64,000 nt of DNA from Achatina immaculata (GCA_009760885.1 CM019696.1:47686017-47750016), one strand, 5' to 3'. Shown: positions 9,859 through 21,657, counted from the first letter of the stretch. Program-made: numbers and translations. The notes: a model not told the origin generated them from the letters alone.

Positions 9859-10077
9859 CTTTTCTCCAGACTCTGTTGTCCATACACCTTGCTGAACCAC
9901 ACCAAACTCCCCTTCACCCAGCGCCCTGCTCAGCTGAATGGAGTCTGCGGGTATCAACTGTCTTCCTGGGGGTCGCACATATGGAGCGCCTGCAGACAGG
10001 GGTCGAGGGCCTCTCTGGGCTGGAGGGGAAGCACTATGGGTTCTGCCTGATCCATCTCCACCTCCTTTTAGAATTGC
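9859..10077 (-). CDS. TNK2: ACK/TNK2-like kinase, linker and glycine-rich loop exon
   Basis: Exon of 73 codons. About 40 residues of Gly/Pro/Ser/Arg-rich linker, of the length seen between SAM and kinase domains in ACK proteins, are followed by LIPADSIQLSRALGEGEFGV, the start of the tyrosine-kinase domain. The glycine-rich nucleotide loop GEGEFG falls at chain residues 125-130. The acceptor is TGCCAG|GCAATT (CAG at 10080-10078) and the donor is GAAAAG|GTATGT (9858-9853); both ends are phase 0. Exon 1 lies 53.2 kb away with no recognisable coding exon between. The exon sits between a 50-bp array starting about 60 bp away and a 25-bp array starting about 40 bp away. Confidence 0.9.
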
Positions 10078-10132
10078 CTGGCAGAAGTGAAAGAGCATCA
10101 AATGTAAAACTAATCATACTCTGACTTAATTT

Positions 10133-10441
10133 TCAGATGAAACTAAATATCTACAAGACTCCCAAGGCTATCTTGAAATCAAGGGACAGGGACTAAATAT
10201 CTACAAGACTCCCAAGACTATCTTGAAATCAAGGGACAGGGACTAAATATCTACAAGACTCCCAGGACTATCTTGAAATCAAGGGACAGGGGCTAAATAT
10301 CTACAAGACTCCCAGGACTATCTTGAAATCAAGGGACAGGGACTAAATATCTACAAGACTCCCAAGACTATCTTGAAATCAAGGGACAGGGACTAAATAT
10401 CTACAAGACTCCCAAGACTATCTTGAAATCAAGGGGCAGGG
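10133..10441. repeat. 50-bp minisatellite, about 6 copies
   Basis: Unit aaatatctacaagactccca then agactatcttgaaatcaagg then gacagggact. Copies are nearly identical and begin about 60 bp upstream (in transcript terms) of the exon 2 acceptor. Confidence 0.92.
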
Positions 10442-10516
10442 AGCCTCCCAAGCAGGTATGGTGAACCCATAGTGCACATGCCAAAAGTGGCACATGAACA
10501 ATTTTGTGAAAACTCA

Positions 10517-10561
10517 GCAAACAAACAAACAAACAAACAAACAAACAAACAAACAAACAAA
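10517..10561. repeat. (AAAC)n microsatellite
   Basis: About 11 tandem caaa units. Confidence 0.9.
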
Positions 10562-10680
10562 TTTAACACTTCAAAATAAGAGCTACCACTGTTACAACTT
10601 ACTGTCCCAGCAACTGAATGCCAGATGAGCCTACATGTTCAATTTTTCACTCCATAAAAGCAAAGTTTATTCATTTGTTT

Positions 10681-10681
10681 G

Positions 10682-10713
<32 letters not shown>
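10681..10713. repeat. (CT)n(CA)n microsatellite
   Basis: Run of CT dinucleotides followed by a short CA run. Another homopolymer (C) run lies at about 10925-10938. Confidence 0.85.
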
Positions 10714-11231
10714 TCATCCACATACACAAAGGGGAATTAACTCTAACACAGACATCAGAAAGTGGAAGTCCACATGACTATACTAATGAGATGGTGCAGA
10801 TGCAAAAAGTATATGAACCACTGCTGGTCAAGACCCCATCCAAACTCCTTCACACAACAGCCAAAAATAAAACAGTTTCTTGCAATGATTTAGCCTGGCT
10901 AAAAGATCACAGACTGGCATATTCCCCCCCCCCCCCCCACAAACCACACACACAGTAGTGGAGCCTGATGAGAAGCAATCTGTCTGCTCTGAGATTTAAG
11001 AAACTTAACCCAGTCTCCACATGACTGGATGTAACTTTCTTATCAAAATACACACTGTGCCCACTACAACAAAAATTCTAGACAGCACTCATGGGGAGAA
11101 CCTAAAACTACGTATATCAGCAAACATAGCATCACATACAACCATGAACATGAGTCAATGTTGGATGTTTTATTCCTTGTTCATAATAAGTGGACATCAT
11201 CAATGCATTCTTAACACATTTCCATTCTCAG

Positions 11232-11478
11232 CTATATGTATGGGTGTCTGAGTAGCGAACTGGGTGAAGGTTGGGGGTTCAAATCCGGCCGGCGGCACCC
11301 CAGTCACCCAGCTGTAGAAATGGGTACCCGACTTCTTCTGGAGTTGGGGAAGGAAAAGGCAGCCAGGCGTGGTACTGACCATATCACCCTCTAGTGTGCT
11401 GACAGGTCAAAGAAAATATGGGCACTAACACCATATCCCTATGTGCCCCTAAGGCATGACAGGATTACCTTTACCTTA
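11232..11478 (+). mobile_element. tRNA-derived SINE (family 1)
   Basis: The head carries a tRNA-like A-box region (gtgtctgagtagcgaactgg) and a good B box GGTTCAAATCC at 11276-11286. A conserved body follows (cagctgtagaaatgggtacc, aaaatatgggcactaacacc), ending in gcatgacaggattacctttacc and an AT-rich tail. Related copies or tails are at 31449-31513, 32098-32370 and 32680-32720. As a free tRNA it would be unconvincing because no acceptor stem pairs. Confidence 0.8.
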
Positions 11479-11955
11479 TATACATATACATATATATATA
11501 TATAAGGTGCAGTAAACAAAAGGAGAAACAGACAGCATTGACAAAAACTCCATGTTAGAAAGTACATAATCCATACTGTGACCGGGCCGTTACAGCACTT
11601 AACAACTGAAAATGATCACAAATTAATCCTAGCAGGGGAGGTTATTCATGAGTCATAATGGGGCTTTTTTATTTCTCTTGGTAAAACAAAACAAAACAAA
11701 GAGGGGGAAAAAAACAACAACACAGAAAATAACATCTCATTATTTATAACCAGCTGCAAGAATGTGACCTTCTGATAATGTAACTACAATGATCCTCATC
11801 CAATACCAGTTGTAACTTGTGTACTTCTGTAGTCAGAAACATAGGGTTAACTCCACACAGTGTGGCATGTACAAAAAGAACACACAGAGAATGAAGAAAG
11901 CAAGCCATCAAAAGATAAACATGAATGAGAAGGACCCAGTTTTGAAACATATAAA
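11479..11955. other. intron sequence without recognised gene
   Basis: A TA-rich stretch follows the SINE, then unique sequence; nothing else recognised. Confidence 0.6.
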
Positions 11956-11959
11956 GACT

Positions 11960-12260
11960 GGAATGAAAGACAGGTAGATGCATACATAAATAAACAGACA
12001 GACAGATGCATATTTACATAAAGAGACAGACAGATGCATACACAAATGAACAGACAGACAGATGCATACTTATAAAAACAGATAGACAGATGCATACTTA
12101 TATAAACAGACAGACAAATGCATACATAAATGAACAGATAGATACATACATAAACAGACAGATGGATGCATACTTAAATCAACAGACTGACAGATGCATA
12201 CATAAACAGACGGATGCATACTTACATAAACAGACGGACAGATGTATATACAAATAATAG
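11960..12260. repeat. degenerate CAGA/GATGCATA tandem repeat
   Basis: About ten imperfect units of roughly 26-30 bp around acagacagacagatgcatac. Variable unit length suggests an old array. Confidence 0.75.
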
Positions 12261-12339
12261 ACTCAAAACAAAAACATTCTGGAAAATACAGACAGACAAG
12301 CTGTCAGAAAATAAACAGATTGGGTAGGGAAACTTACAG

Positions 12340-12489
12340 ACAGAAGACAGAAAAAAATTCATTTCATATAGAAACAGAAAGAATGACATGCAAAATCTCA
12401 TTTCTGATGGAGAAACAGAAAAAATGACATGCAAAATCTAATTTCTGATAGAGAAACAGAAAGAATGACAGGCAAAATGCAATTTTTTT
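12340..12489. repeat. left part of a ~41-bp minisatellite split by LINE B
   Basis: Units gagaaacagaaagaatgaca plus tgcaaaatctaatttctgat. The last unit has the special variant gacaggcaaaatgcaatttt, which is also present in the first unit on the far side of the LINE B insertion (about 14727-14768). Confidence 0.75.
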
Positions 12490-14722
12490 ATATTCATTCA
12501 TTCATTTGCATGTCCCTTGCAGAACTTTGTCTCCCTAACAGCTCTCCTGTAGGCCTCTCGGTTGTAAGCAAGATGCCCTGCTGCTGATGCATCTATTTGC
12601 AGATTATCAACAATGTCTTGCAGCCATCTTCGCCTTGATCTTCCTCTCTTTCTTTTCCCCATTATGTACCCTTCCAAGACGGTCTTCTCTAGATTATCAT
12701 GATGTTTAACGTGTCCAAAATATTTCAGTTTTCTCTGTTTAATCCTCTTTACTAGCCAGCCTTCTTCAATATTAAGTTCTTGTAGTATAGATATATTTGT
12801 TCTTTTTGTATCTATGATATCTGAAGAACTCTTCTGTAGCGTTTACATTCACAGGCATTTATGTGTTTCTCAGCTGTTTTGTTAAGTGTCCAGGTCTCAC
12901 AGGCATATGCTGCGATGGGAAAGATGCATGCTCTTAAAAATCTTATTTTTGTAGGAATGTCTGTTCCTCACCACAGATTCTTTGTTTTACTTTCTGAAGA
13001 GCGACAGATGTCCTCCTTTTAATTTCCCTCATTGTATCTCCATTATTAGTTAGCAGTAATCCAAGATATTCAAAACTCTCCACTTCTTCCAATTTTTCCT
13101 CATTGATACATATTTCAGCTGGCTTGTTTGTTTTGTCAGTTGTCATCAATTTAGTTTTCTTCACATTAAAATAGAGGTTTTGCTCTTCGCTGTTCTTATG
13201 GCCTGACATAATTAGTTTTTCCACTCTTTTTTTTGTGTGTTGTGGACAGTAATGCTGTGTCATCAGCATATCTAATCTCTGGTATTTCATAACCTCCAAT
13301 TGTTATGGCATCGTAATATTCTTTGTCTACATCTTTTCTAACATTCCTCATTATATTTTCAGTATACAAGTTAAATAAGTAAGGCAACAATATGCACTCC
13401 TGACAGACCTCTTGTTTTATGTCAAATCAAGTTGTTGTTTCACCATTTATTCTTACTACTGCCTGTTGGTCTAGATACAGCAGTGATGTTAACTGTATCA
13501 AATGTGTTGGAAATCCTATTTTTCCCCATTATTTCCCAAAGTTTCTGGTGTTGCACACAATCAAATGCCTTTGAGTAGTCTATATGCAGATTCACATTAA
13601 ACTCTCTGCATTTCTCTATTATTAATCTTATATTGAATATATGATCTCTTGATCCTCTTCCTTGCCTGAAATCAGCTTGGACCATACTGACTTCTTCTTC
13701 TATTTTCTTTTGAAGTCTACCCATTATGATTTTTAACAGAATGTTACTGGCATGACTAATCAGGGCAACAGATCTGTAGTTTGTGCATAATTTCAGGTTA
13801 CCCTTTTTTGGCAGTGGTATGAATACAGTTCTTTTCCATTCTTTTGGTCACATACTTGAATGCCATATCTTTTTACACAGTGCATGATTGATTGTTGCAC
13901 ATTCCTTTCCTCCTGCTTTAATAAAAGTTCAGCTGTTATCTCATCACATCCTGGTGATTTACCATTTTTCGGATTCTTTATTGCCCATAAAACTTCTACT
14001 GTCGGTTCGGGTTCTTTCTCCTCCAATAATCCACACTGTTGATTTCCGCTTTCACAGTCAGTTGTTTCATACATTCCTCTGCAATATTCCTTCCATCTTT
14101 CTAGAATTTCCTCTGTCTCTGTCAAGGTATTCCCCATCTCATCACAAATTACATTTAACTTAGGTGTGACATTTCTCGTGAATGTCGTCATTTCTTTAAA
14201 CATTTCGCTATCTCTTCAGTACTTCTAATGTCCTTCTATTCTTTCACAACAATCTTGTATGTATTGTTTTTTTGTTTTTTCTTATGTTTCTTCATACTTC
14301 TTTTGTTAAAGATTTATATTCCCCTTTGTTGTTGTTTGTGACTTTCCACTGCGTCTTCATTTCTCTACGTTGCTTTATCAGTTCTAGTGTGCCTGCTGTA
14401 ATCCATCCATTCTTTTGTGTTTTCTTTACTGGAACCATGTCTTTAGCTGTTGTTATTAAGATATCTCTGGCCTGCATAGCCAATTCATCTGTTGTCATCT
14501 CCTCCTATACAGCCATCAGGATTTCAAAACGGTTCTTCACTTCTATATCGTACTGTTCTGGTATTTTTGTAAGATCAAAGCGACGTGGTCTTGATCCGGT
14601 AACTGTCTTTTTTTATCTTTATCTTCAAGTCTGCTATTAATAACTCATGGTCTATGTCACAATCTGCACCTGGTAAAGTTTTTGCTGATGTTATACTTGA
14701 CCTCCTCCTCCTTTGCACTTTT
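12490..14722 (-). mobile_element. LINE family B, decayed 5'-truncated copy
   Basis: Minus-strand translations in shifting frames give, in order: the end of an endonuclease domain (GADCDIDHELLIADLKIK); linker; RT motifs NPKNGKSPGCDEITAELL, VQADFRQGRGSRDHIFNIRL, HIDYSKAFDCVQHQKLWEI and EIRYADDTALLS; then FEYLGLLLTNNGDTMREIKR and the post-RT region. The 3' tail is (AATG)n (attcattcattcattt on plus at about 12491-12510). Several frameshifts and stops make it a pseudogene. It is RTE-like but clearly different from family A. Fragments of the same family flank exon 1 at 62.6 and 63.6 kb. Confidence 0.9.
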
Positions 14723-14935
14723 TGATACAGAAACAGATATAATGACAGGCAAAATGTAATTTTTTATATAGAAACAGAAATAATGAAAAGCAAAATCCAA
14801 TTTCTGATAGACTGGCAATGTTTGGTTCTAATGTGGAAACAGAAGAAATAATAGGTAAAATCTAATTATTTTTTTTAATACAGAAACAGAAAGAACGAAG
14901 GTAAAATCCAACTTCTGACACAGAATGAGAAAGAA
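14723..14935. repeat. right part of the split ~41-bp minisatellite
   Basis: Continues the array of 12340-12489 (acagaaacagatataatgac, aggcaaaatgtaatttttta) after LINE B, with more diverged units further on. Confidence 0.7.
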
Positions 14936-15985
14936 CGGTTAAGAGACAAACTTAAAACTGAAGATAATGAAATCGAAGCTATAGAAAGGACTTATTAAGT
15001 AACAGCAACACTGACAGCTCCAAAAGTCTCGAAACTCATCACTCACGCCATCAAAATACTTACACTTCTGATTCTTTCAAACATGCCCGCTCCACATCCA
15101 GCTCACAGAACTCAGCACGACTGAAATGGAGTGTGCTCACGTCCAGCACATTTATAGCCAAAATCCAACATTCAAATATGACACACTACAACATAAATAA
15201 CCTTCTTCTCTCCAATTTCATTTGTTGATGTCTGTCCAGAAGTTTCTATCACTTTTTACCAAAACTTTCTTCACACTTCAAAAACTTTATACCAATGACG
15301 ACATTTGGCTTTGAATGAGTTGGTAACAACTGGTTATGTTTTCAGAACTAACTTTTCTTTCCACTTTGAAAGTAGTGTTTTTAACGGAAAACTTCACACA
15401 TCTGATTTCTTGTCTATATTTTACACCGGTCAGATGCTAACTTTACACTTTTACTGTTGCATTCTAACCTTTAACCTTTAAAATAAGAAACAAAAACGCA
15501 CATCATTAAACATAAACTTTATATTGTCTCAAATCACTTCATCAAAACACATCAAGGGAGTACTGTTAGCGTCACTGTAATTAGCAGCAGCTAAATGTTA
15601 CCTACAGTTGTGATCTACATTATGAATTGTAAATTCTATTGTCATTAAAAAATGTTTAAATCCAAGATTTTGCATCAAAAGAGATGTCACTGCATACAGG
15701 ATTCAGAATACATTCATATCACATGTGAATTCATATAAATCTGAGTCTGAAACTACAATTCACATCACACAAGACTCCACTGAATACCGATTTCAGAAAA
15801 AAAAAACAAAAAAACATTCACATCAGATTTCACATGATACAAGATTCAGAAACTAGAATTCAAATCATACAAGATTTCACTCAAGATTGATTTAAATGAT
15901 GAATCAAAGAGAAATGACACTTTCAAATCATTTTAAATGAATTAGCACAGAAAAAAGACACCTCCAGATCATGACAGGCTTAAAT
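14936..15985. other. intron sequence without recognised gene
   Basis: Mostly unique AT-rich sequence. From about 15690 to 15960 there is weak repetition of acaagattcagaaactaga-like motifs. Confidence 0.6.
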
Positions 15986-15989
15986 GAAG

Positions 15990-16274
15990 TAGCACAGACT
16001 CTCCCTTCCATGTTTGAATTGAGCTGCCCATTTCTTCACTGTGCTGTAAGAAGGGGTACTCTCCCCTAAAGTCTACACCATATTCTCATGGATCTCCTTC
16101 AATGATAAGCCCTTGATGCAGAGGTAGCGAATGACTGCTCGATGAGAAATTTTATCCATTACTGCTGGCTGCAGTTAATTTCTTGAAACTTTAATCTCAC
16201 ATTAACCTGAACTACAAATGCGCTTAATATCAACTATTTGTACCTTATGCCGAGAACTTATCAATCACCCCTCG
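15990..16274 (-). mobile_element. mariner-like transposon remnant (N-terminal transposase)
   Basis: The minus strand from the ATG at 16159 reads MDKISHRAVIRYLCIKGLSL and KEIHENMV, a stop, then STVKKWAAQFKHGRES. This is the helix-turn-helix start of a mariner/SETMAR-type transposase. Upstream lies a mariner-like terminal repeat (TACGAGGGGTGATTGATAAG on minus, TA at 16275-16276). The in-frame TAG and loss of everything after about 55 codons make it a dead fragment. Confidence 0.8.
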
Positions 16275-16313
16275 TAACTGACAAATGCTCCATCAATGCC
16301 TCCCTTCCCAGAT

Positions 16314-16503
16314 CAGTGGTTCTTAACCTGGAGCCTGCGGAACACCAGGAGGTTCAAGGAAGAATTTTTGGTTATTCACAAACCAGCAAATAGATTGGCT
16401 GGATTACAAAATCTTAGCATCATTTGGGTTCTGTTTAGTGTTTTATTTTTAATGAAGGGTCCACAGCTTTTTTTGGGGGCCAAAAACATGTCAAGAATCA
16501 CTG
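16314..16503. mobile_element. hAT-like MITE
   Basis: 190 bp with imperfect terminal inverted repeats: CAGTGGTTCTTAACC at the left and, reading inward from the right, CAGTGATTCTTGACA (12 of 15 matching). CAGTGGTTCT is typical of hAT ends. No coding capacity. The flanking 8-mers (tcccagat, attttgat) do not match, so a target-site duplication is not visible. Confidence 0.65.
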
Positions 16504-17045
16504 ATTTTGATATCATGACTCACAGTTTAAGGACACCTAACAGACTGTACTCAACTTAAACCTGGAAGCCGCAGCTCTGATAACGGTTACCAGCATAAAT
16601 TTCTTATGACAAGAGCATACACAGCATTTACCACAGCAGTCAATACACAGTCATACTTTTCTACTACAGCCACCTCAAGTCAACTGTCCTAGTGTCCAAC
16701 ACAGGTTTACATACAAGTGAAAGATCTACTTCCTACTCTTCAATCTTCTTTGTACATCAACTCTTCCAAGTTACGCACATAAAATTATAACATAAATAAG
16801 ATTATAAGATTAAAGATATTTTTTAAAAAAAGTAGGCAGAATAAAGAACAGAACTTATTCAGGTACTGAAAAGAAAAAAAAAAAAAAAATCAAACTGACA
16901 TGGTCATCCATGTCAAAAATGAATGAGGAAAAGAACAAAATTCTATTGAGCTACTATCGGTATCATCTCACTGGCTGAATCTCTCAGATAATATACACTG
17001 AAGATATCTGTTTCAAGGCTAAAAAAACACATTAGAAACAGAAGC
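16504..17045. other. intron sequence without recognised gene
   Basis: Unique AT-rich sequence with an A run near 16870-16890. Confidence 0.6.
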
Positions 17046-17565
17046 ACTTGCAGGCAAGACACTTTATATGAACAAAATGGTGGATAACAGGCAAGACACT
17101 TTATGTGAATGAAATGGTGAATGAACAGGAAAGACACTTTATATGAACAAAATGGTGAATGAACAGGAAAGACACTTTATATGAACAAAATGGTGAATGA
17201 ACAGGAAAGACACTATATGAATGAAATGGTGGATAACAGGGAGATTACAAGCATACAGTGGTGTAATTGTAAATGAACTGACAGAAGAATGTGCACATAG
17301 ATGAAACTGACACAGACGAAAATGGATGATGAACTGACAGAATGTGTACACATATAAAAAAAAGGTAGATAAACTGAGAGAATGTGTATATACATAAAAC
17401 TACTAAAGGAAGTGGCAGAATAATGTGTATACAGATGAAACTTGCAAAGGAAACGACAGAATAATATGCACATAGATGAAATCTGTAAAGGAAATGACAG
17501 AATAATGTGTACATAGATGGAACTGATAGAGGAACTGACAAAAGATAGAAATGTTCAGGGGACTG
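17046..17565. repeat. 38-bp minisatellite grading into a diverged array
   Basis: From 17046 to 17240, about five copies of aggaaagacactttatatga plus acaaaatggtgaatgaac. From 17240 to 17565, weaker ~40-bp repetition of gacagaataatgtgtacatag with aatg/gatgaaact motifs. Confidence 0.8.
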
Positions 17566-17831
17566 GAGTGACACAAATGTATTCATTTCTTTTTTAACAT
17601 AGCAAAAAAACTGGGCAAACTTGCACACCACAAATTATACGTGTCACATCCCTCTCTATTTTCATGACACATTCACATATAAATTCATCTGTAGTGTCAG
17701 TTGAGACAGAAAATACCAACACGCAGCTAGAAGAATACGTAAAAGTTACATGGCTTACAAGCCCGTAGTTATGAGAAAATGAAAGAAAGAAACTTCTAAA
17801 GGAAATGGAACATGTGTTTATTCTTCTGTCC

Positions 17832-17937
17832 TATGACAATGATATTGAAATTAACAGCAAACTATCTATGACAATGATACTGAAGTTAACAGCAAACTAT
17901 CTATGACAATGATACTGAAGTTAACAGCAAACTATCT
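17832..17937. repeat. 34-bp repeat, three copies
   Basis: tatgacaatgatactgaagt plus taacagcaaactatc, three tandem copies. The stretch 17566-17831 shows nothing recognised. Confidence 0.85.
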
Positions 17938-18109
17938 TTTCCCTCTGGAAGGTACAGAAGAAAATGATCCATATCCTTTTAGCCAAGTTTCTATGTCTGG
18001 AATCTTTGTAGGGTCCACTATGTCATCTGTCAGTCTGACTGCTGTCTCACTCATGGCGGAGTCTGGCAACAGGCCTAGTCCACTAAGCACATGGTGGAAG
18101 AGTCTGCTG

Positions 18110-18415
18110 GATGTGATTTCTTCTTCTTCTTCTTGGAACTGGGAGCCAGTGTTTTGTGCAGGTAATTCCTTGGAAACACTCAAGCACTGCATCGTGTCTG
18201 ACTGGGAGTGGGCCAGGGCAGCTTTTAGTCCATGAGTACAGCTAAAATGCAGGGGGTGTGCTATACTTCTTTAGCAGACTCCACCACCATGGGGCACTAT
18301 GGCGACCCCTGGCCCACTAGCCGGGCTATGCCTGTTACTGGGAGTATCAATGGCGAGGTGGGAGAGGGTCTTGGTTAGCTATGGGTCGCTGATTGCCAAA
18401 ACTTGACTCACACGA
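18110..18415 (+). mobile_element. dispersed repeat C, copy 1
   Basis: Shares blocks with 22565-22760 and 57375-58215: tggaactgggagccagtgtt, gactgggagtgggcc, acttctttagcagactccac, cctgttactgggagta and ttgccaaaac. All three copies are on the plus strand. No coding region or terminal repeats seen; the class is unknown. Confidence 0.65.
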
Positions 18416-18427
18416 TACTACAGTGTG

Positions 18428-18834
18428 TAAGAGAGAGAGAGAGAGAGAGCAAATGATATGGCAGAAAACTGGGGAGCCTGTAATCCAAGAAAACATTTTA
18501 AAAAGAGAGAGTGAGAGAGAAGAGAGTGAGAGTGAGAGGAGAGAGAGAGGAAAAAATGAGTGAGACAGAGTGAGAGTGAGAAGAGAGAGGGTGAGAGTGA
18601 GAAGAGAGAGGGTGAGAGGAGAGAGAGAGGAGTGAGAGAGAGGATAGAGTGAGTGAGATAGAGAGTCAGAGGAGAGAGAGAGGAGAGAGAGTGTGAAAGT
18701 GAGAGGAGGGAGTGAGAGAGTGAGAGGAAAGAGCGAGAGAGAGAGGAGTGAGAGAGAAGAAAAAGTGAGTGAGATAGAGAGAGTGAGAGGAGTGAGAGAG
18801 AGGAAAGAGTGAGTGAGTGAGAGAGAGAGTGAGT

Positions 18835-18868
<34 letters not shown>

Positions 18869-18870
18869 TG
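18428..18870. repeat. GA-rich low-complexity tract
   Basis: About 440 bp of imperfect GAGAGTGAGAG-type sequence. The long minus-strand Ser/Leu frame here is composition, not a gene. Confidence 0.9.
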
Positions 18871-19350
18871 ACCTGGTAAAAAAAAAAAACTCCCTCATGA
18901 CGCTATAGCCAATCACTCCGGCTGGTCACGCCTTGTCATATTTTCTTCTCAAACTTAAGCCTTGCCTCTTAGTTCGTTCAGATGATGGGACAGTTTTTTT
19001 ATTCTAAAATATGCTGGGTCAGACTTTCTCAGCCCGGGGTCTCGCCGCGGGTCTGCAGTCAATCTAATGACTCTATTACAAGTGCACATTTTTTTTCTTG
19101 CGGGCAGGCGTAGAGAAAGAGCACGCAAAGCGAAAAAAAGTGAGCGGTTGCAAAGGGAAGGGGGAGATTGACAAAAAAAAAAAAAGGCTGTCCTGAATAA
19201 ACAGCCACAGAAAACAGAATGCTTTCAGCAAGTGTTCGGTGATGTCGCAGAGGGACAGACTTTGCATTATGAATAGCTTCCATCAGTCAAAGGCTGACAA
19301 ACTTCACTTTCTGGCGGGGAACGCCTGGACTGAGCAGCAACATCCAACAA
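18871..19350. other. intron sequence without recognised gene
   Basis: Mixed unique sequence with several A or T runs; nothing recognised. Confidence 0.6.
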
Positions 19351-19358
19351 ATGATTCA

Positions 19359-19393
19359 AATGTTGTGTGTGTGTGTGTGTGTGGGGGGGGGGG
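19359..19393. repeat. (GT)n plus G run
   Basis: gtgtgtgt run followed by about ten G. Confidence 0.85.
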
Positions 19394-19584
19394 TGCGACG
19401 AGGAAATCGTGAAAATCTACATCATGTGAGTAAACAAGACACTTAGTGGGAGATTTAAAATCACTGATGTATGAATCAATGATGAATCATCAGCGCATGC
19501 TAAATGGAATTTTCTATGGGTCATGTTGCAGCATTCTGACAGAAAATTTCAACATGGAAACGAATAGGGACAAAAACTGCCTAG

Positions 19585-19822
19585 GTCACTGACGCAACGC
19601 CATAGTAGATCACTGACGCAACGCCATAATAGATCACTGACGCAACGCCATAGTAGATCACTGACGTAACGCCATCCTAGATCACTGACGCAACGCCATA
19701 CTAGATCACTGACGCAACGCCATACTAGATCACTGACGCAACGCCATACTAGATCACTGACGCAACACCATCCTAGATCACTGACGCAACGCCATACTAG
19801 ATCGCTGACGCAACGCCATAAA
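19585..19822. repeat. 24-bp minisatellite, about 10 copies
   Basis: Unit gatcactgacgcaacgccat plus acta, CpG-containing, with few substitutions. Confidence 0.92.
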
Positions 19823-20673
19823 GCCCAGCAGTTTCCGACCTAAAAATGGTTTATTAGCCGTCGCAGATCTTTGGACATGGCAAAAGCGCTGGGTTCAGTG
19901 TATCCAAAAGATTACCCTGAAAGAGGTCATCTGAAACTAGTGATAGTCAAATGAACAACTCTTTTCTAACCCAGTCCAGAGACTTTCTGACAGAGACCCC
20001 ATGTATAATCACGAACACAGCCACACAACTAGACCATGACGACACTGAAAATAATCATTTCCTGACAAAAACTTACAGGAAAGCCAGCAACCATCCAGGA
20101 GTCATGTAAAGAGTGGAAAAATAAACAAGCAGTGACCCAGTTTTGATTGGAAATCCCACTGGCCAGAGTGACCCCGTTTTGAATGGAAATGCCCAGGCCT
20201 TCGAGTCCGTCACGGAGGTCAGGTATATAAGACAAAAGAGAGAAGTTTAAAGGATTCCATAAGCTGAGCACGCTGGAGTTCAGCGATGGCGTCATCGTTC
20301 AGACGTGGACGAGGAGGGTCATTTGATAGATGGAGGCTGACGTGTATAGTTTAGTTGTGTACATTTGTAATCAGGACTGAACTCACATTATTCAAGGAAT
20401 CTTTTTTTTTTTATGAATCATTAACGCCTGTGGAAATATATAAAATATATGGACTTCATGCGCATAGGATTCGTTTTGATTCGCATTGCCTTGTGGATCA
20501 GAATTTTTGTAAATACAATGATCTTGATTTTATAAAAGGATTGTTGTTTCGTGTTCCTGTTATTTATACGTAAGGTGTGAACGTTGGTGTAGTCACCCTT
20601 CCACCACGCAGTACGACGGCGGCAAGATAGAAATAAAAGATTGAACAATAATTCACGTCAGTAAAGTAAATAT
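19823..20673. other. intron sequence without recognised gene
   Basis: Unique sequence; no protein homology recognised. Confidence 0.6.
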
Positions 20674-20684
20674 AAAATACTACA
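20674..20684. repeat. target-site duplication, left copy
   Basis: AAAATACTACA, identical to 21253-21263 on the other side of the GAA-tailed element. Confidence 0.8.
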
Positions 20685-21252
20685 CCCGTAATTAACAAAA
20701 AAAAAAAAATGCTGAAGTCGGAGACACTGGACCAGAGAAGTCTAGATAGGCAACCACCTCTCACCCGGCGGGGATGTTTGCGTATCCTAATCACGCTGAG
20801 GTTTTCCGGTGAGAAGTCCAACCCTGGACTGGATGGGCAACCACCTCTCACCCGGCGGTGATACACGGGTATCTCAAAACACGTCGAGGTTTTCCGGTGA
20901 GAAAGTCCAACTCTGGCCTGGGTGGGCTACCGCCTCTCACCCAGCGGGGATGCACTGATATCCTAAACACATCGAGGTCTTCCGGTGAGAAAGTCCAACC
21001 CTAGACTAAACTGATGCAATGAAAACCACGGTGTCACGCAATCCCGCTTCCGAGACCCACCAAGAATACAGGCTAAAGCACTGTGATACTCTGAACCCCT
21101 TGTGGTCCTTTCGTGGATCTCGTGTGGACTACTTTGGACCACACAGAGGACCACGGGACCTAACGAGGACCACAGGCGTGAATTCAGTAGGTTCACAGTG
21201 CGGTTTTTGGTGGTAGAAGTGAACGAAGAAGAAGAAGAAGAAGAACAACAAC
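20685..21252 (+). mobile_element. GAA-tailed element R, short copy with TSD
   Basis: Matches the 3' ~535 bp of the element at 27151-28633 (from aatgctgaagtcggagacac to gaacgaagaagaagaagaag). It contains three diverged ~85-bp internal subrepeats (accacctctcacccggcggg ... gaggttttccggtgagaa). The (GAA)n tail and flanking 11-bp duplication indicate insertion by target-primed reverse transcription. There is no long coding frame, so it is a non-autonomous or 5'-truncated retroelement. Confidence 0.8.
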
Positions 21253-21263
21253 AAAATACTACA
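21253..21263. repeat. target-site duplication, right copy
   Basis: AAAATACTACA, directly after the tail of element R. Confidence 0.8.
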
Positions 21264-21655
21264 GTCAGTACAAACGCCAGCGACAAAAGAAAACTTACTT
21301 CCAGCGGTAGGAACATGCCTTCTCCAAAACTCGTTCTGTGTGAACTCACGCATGCTGCCCAACACTGCATCATCTCAGCGAACAAACAGAGAAGTGCAAA
21401 CACAGCTGCTGGGCAGGACAGCAATGGCCTGGCCGGACAAGGAAGCAAAAAAAAACAAAAACCTACTGGGTATTTTAAGGGTAAGCGAAACTGATGGTTT
21501 TCTGTGACTCAATGAAAGAGTGAACAGGCAAGAGTTATGAGTCACTGGTTAGATTTCTGTGTTCGAGTTACACGAGCGAACACACAAACAGACGCGCACA
21601 GCAATATGTTTTCTGTCACGTGAGTACATAACGTAAGAGTGAGAAATATCAGTTT
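21264..21655. other. intron sequence without recognised gene
   Basis: Unique sequence between element R and the 50-bp array; nothing recognised. Confidence 0.6.
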
Positions 21656-21657
21656 AC

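Noticed and set aside
8919..9917. Minus-strand frames rich in VPRFLCVSGSQ
   Set aside because: Products of the 25-bp array next to exon 2.
11276..11286. Possible tRNA gene (good B box)
   Set aside because: No acceptor or anticodon stem can be formed; the body and tail repeat elsewhere, so it is a SINE. The same applies at 32298 and 62035.
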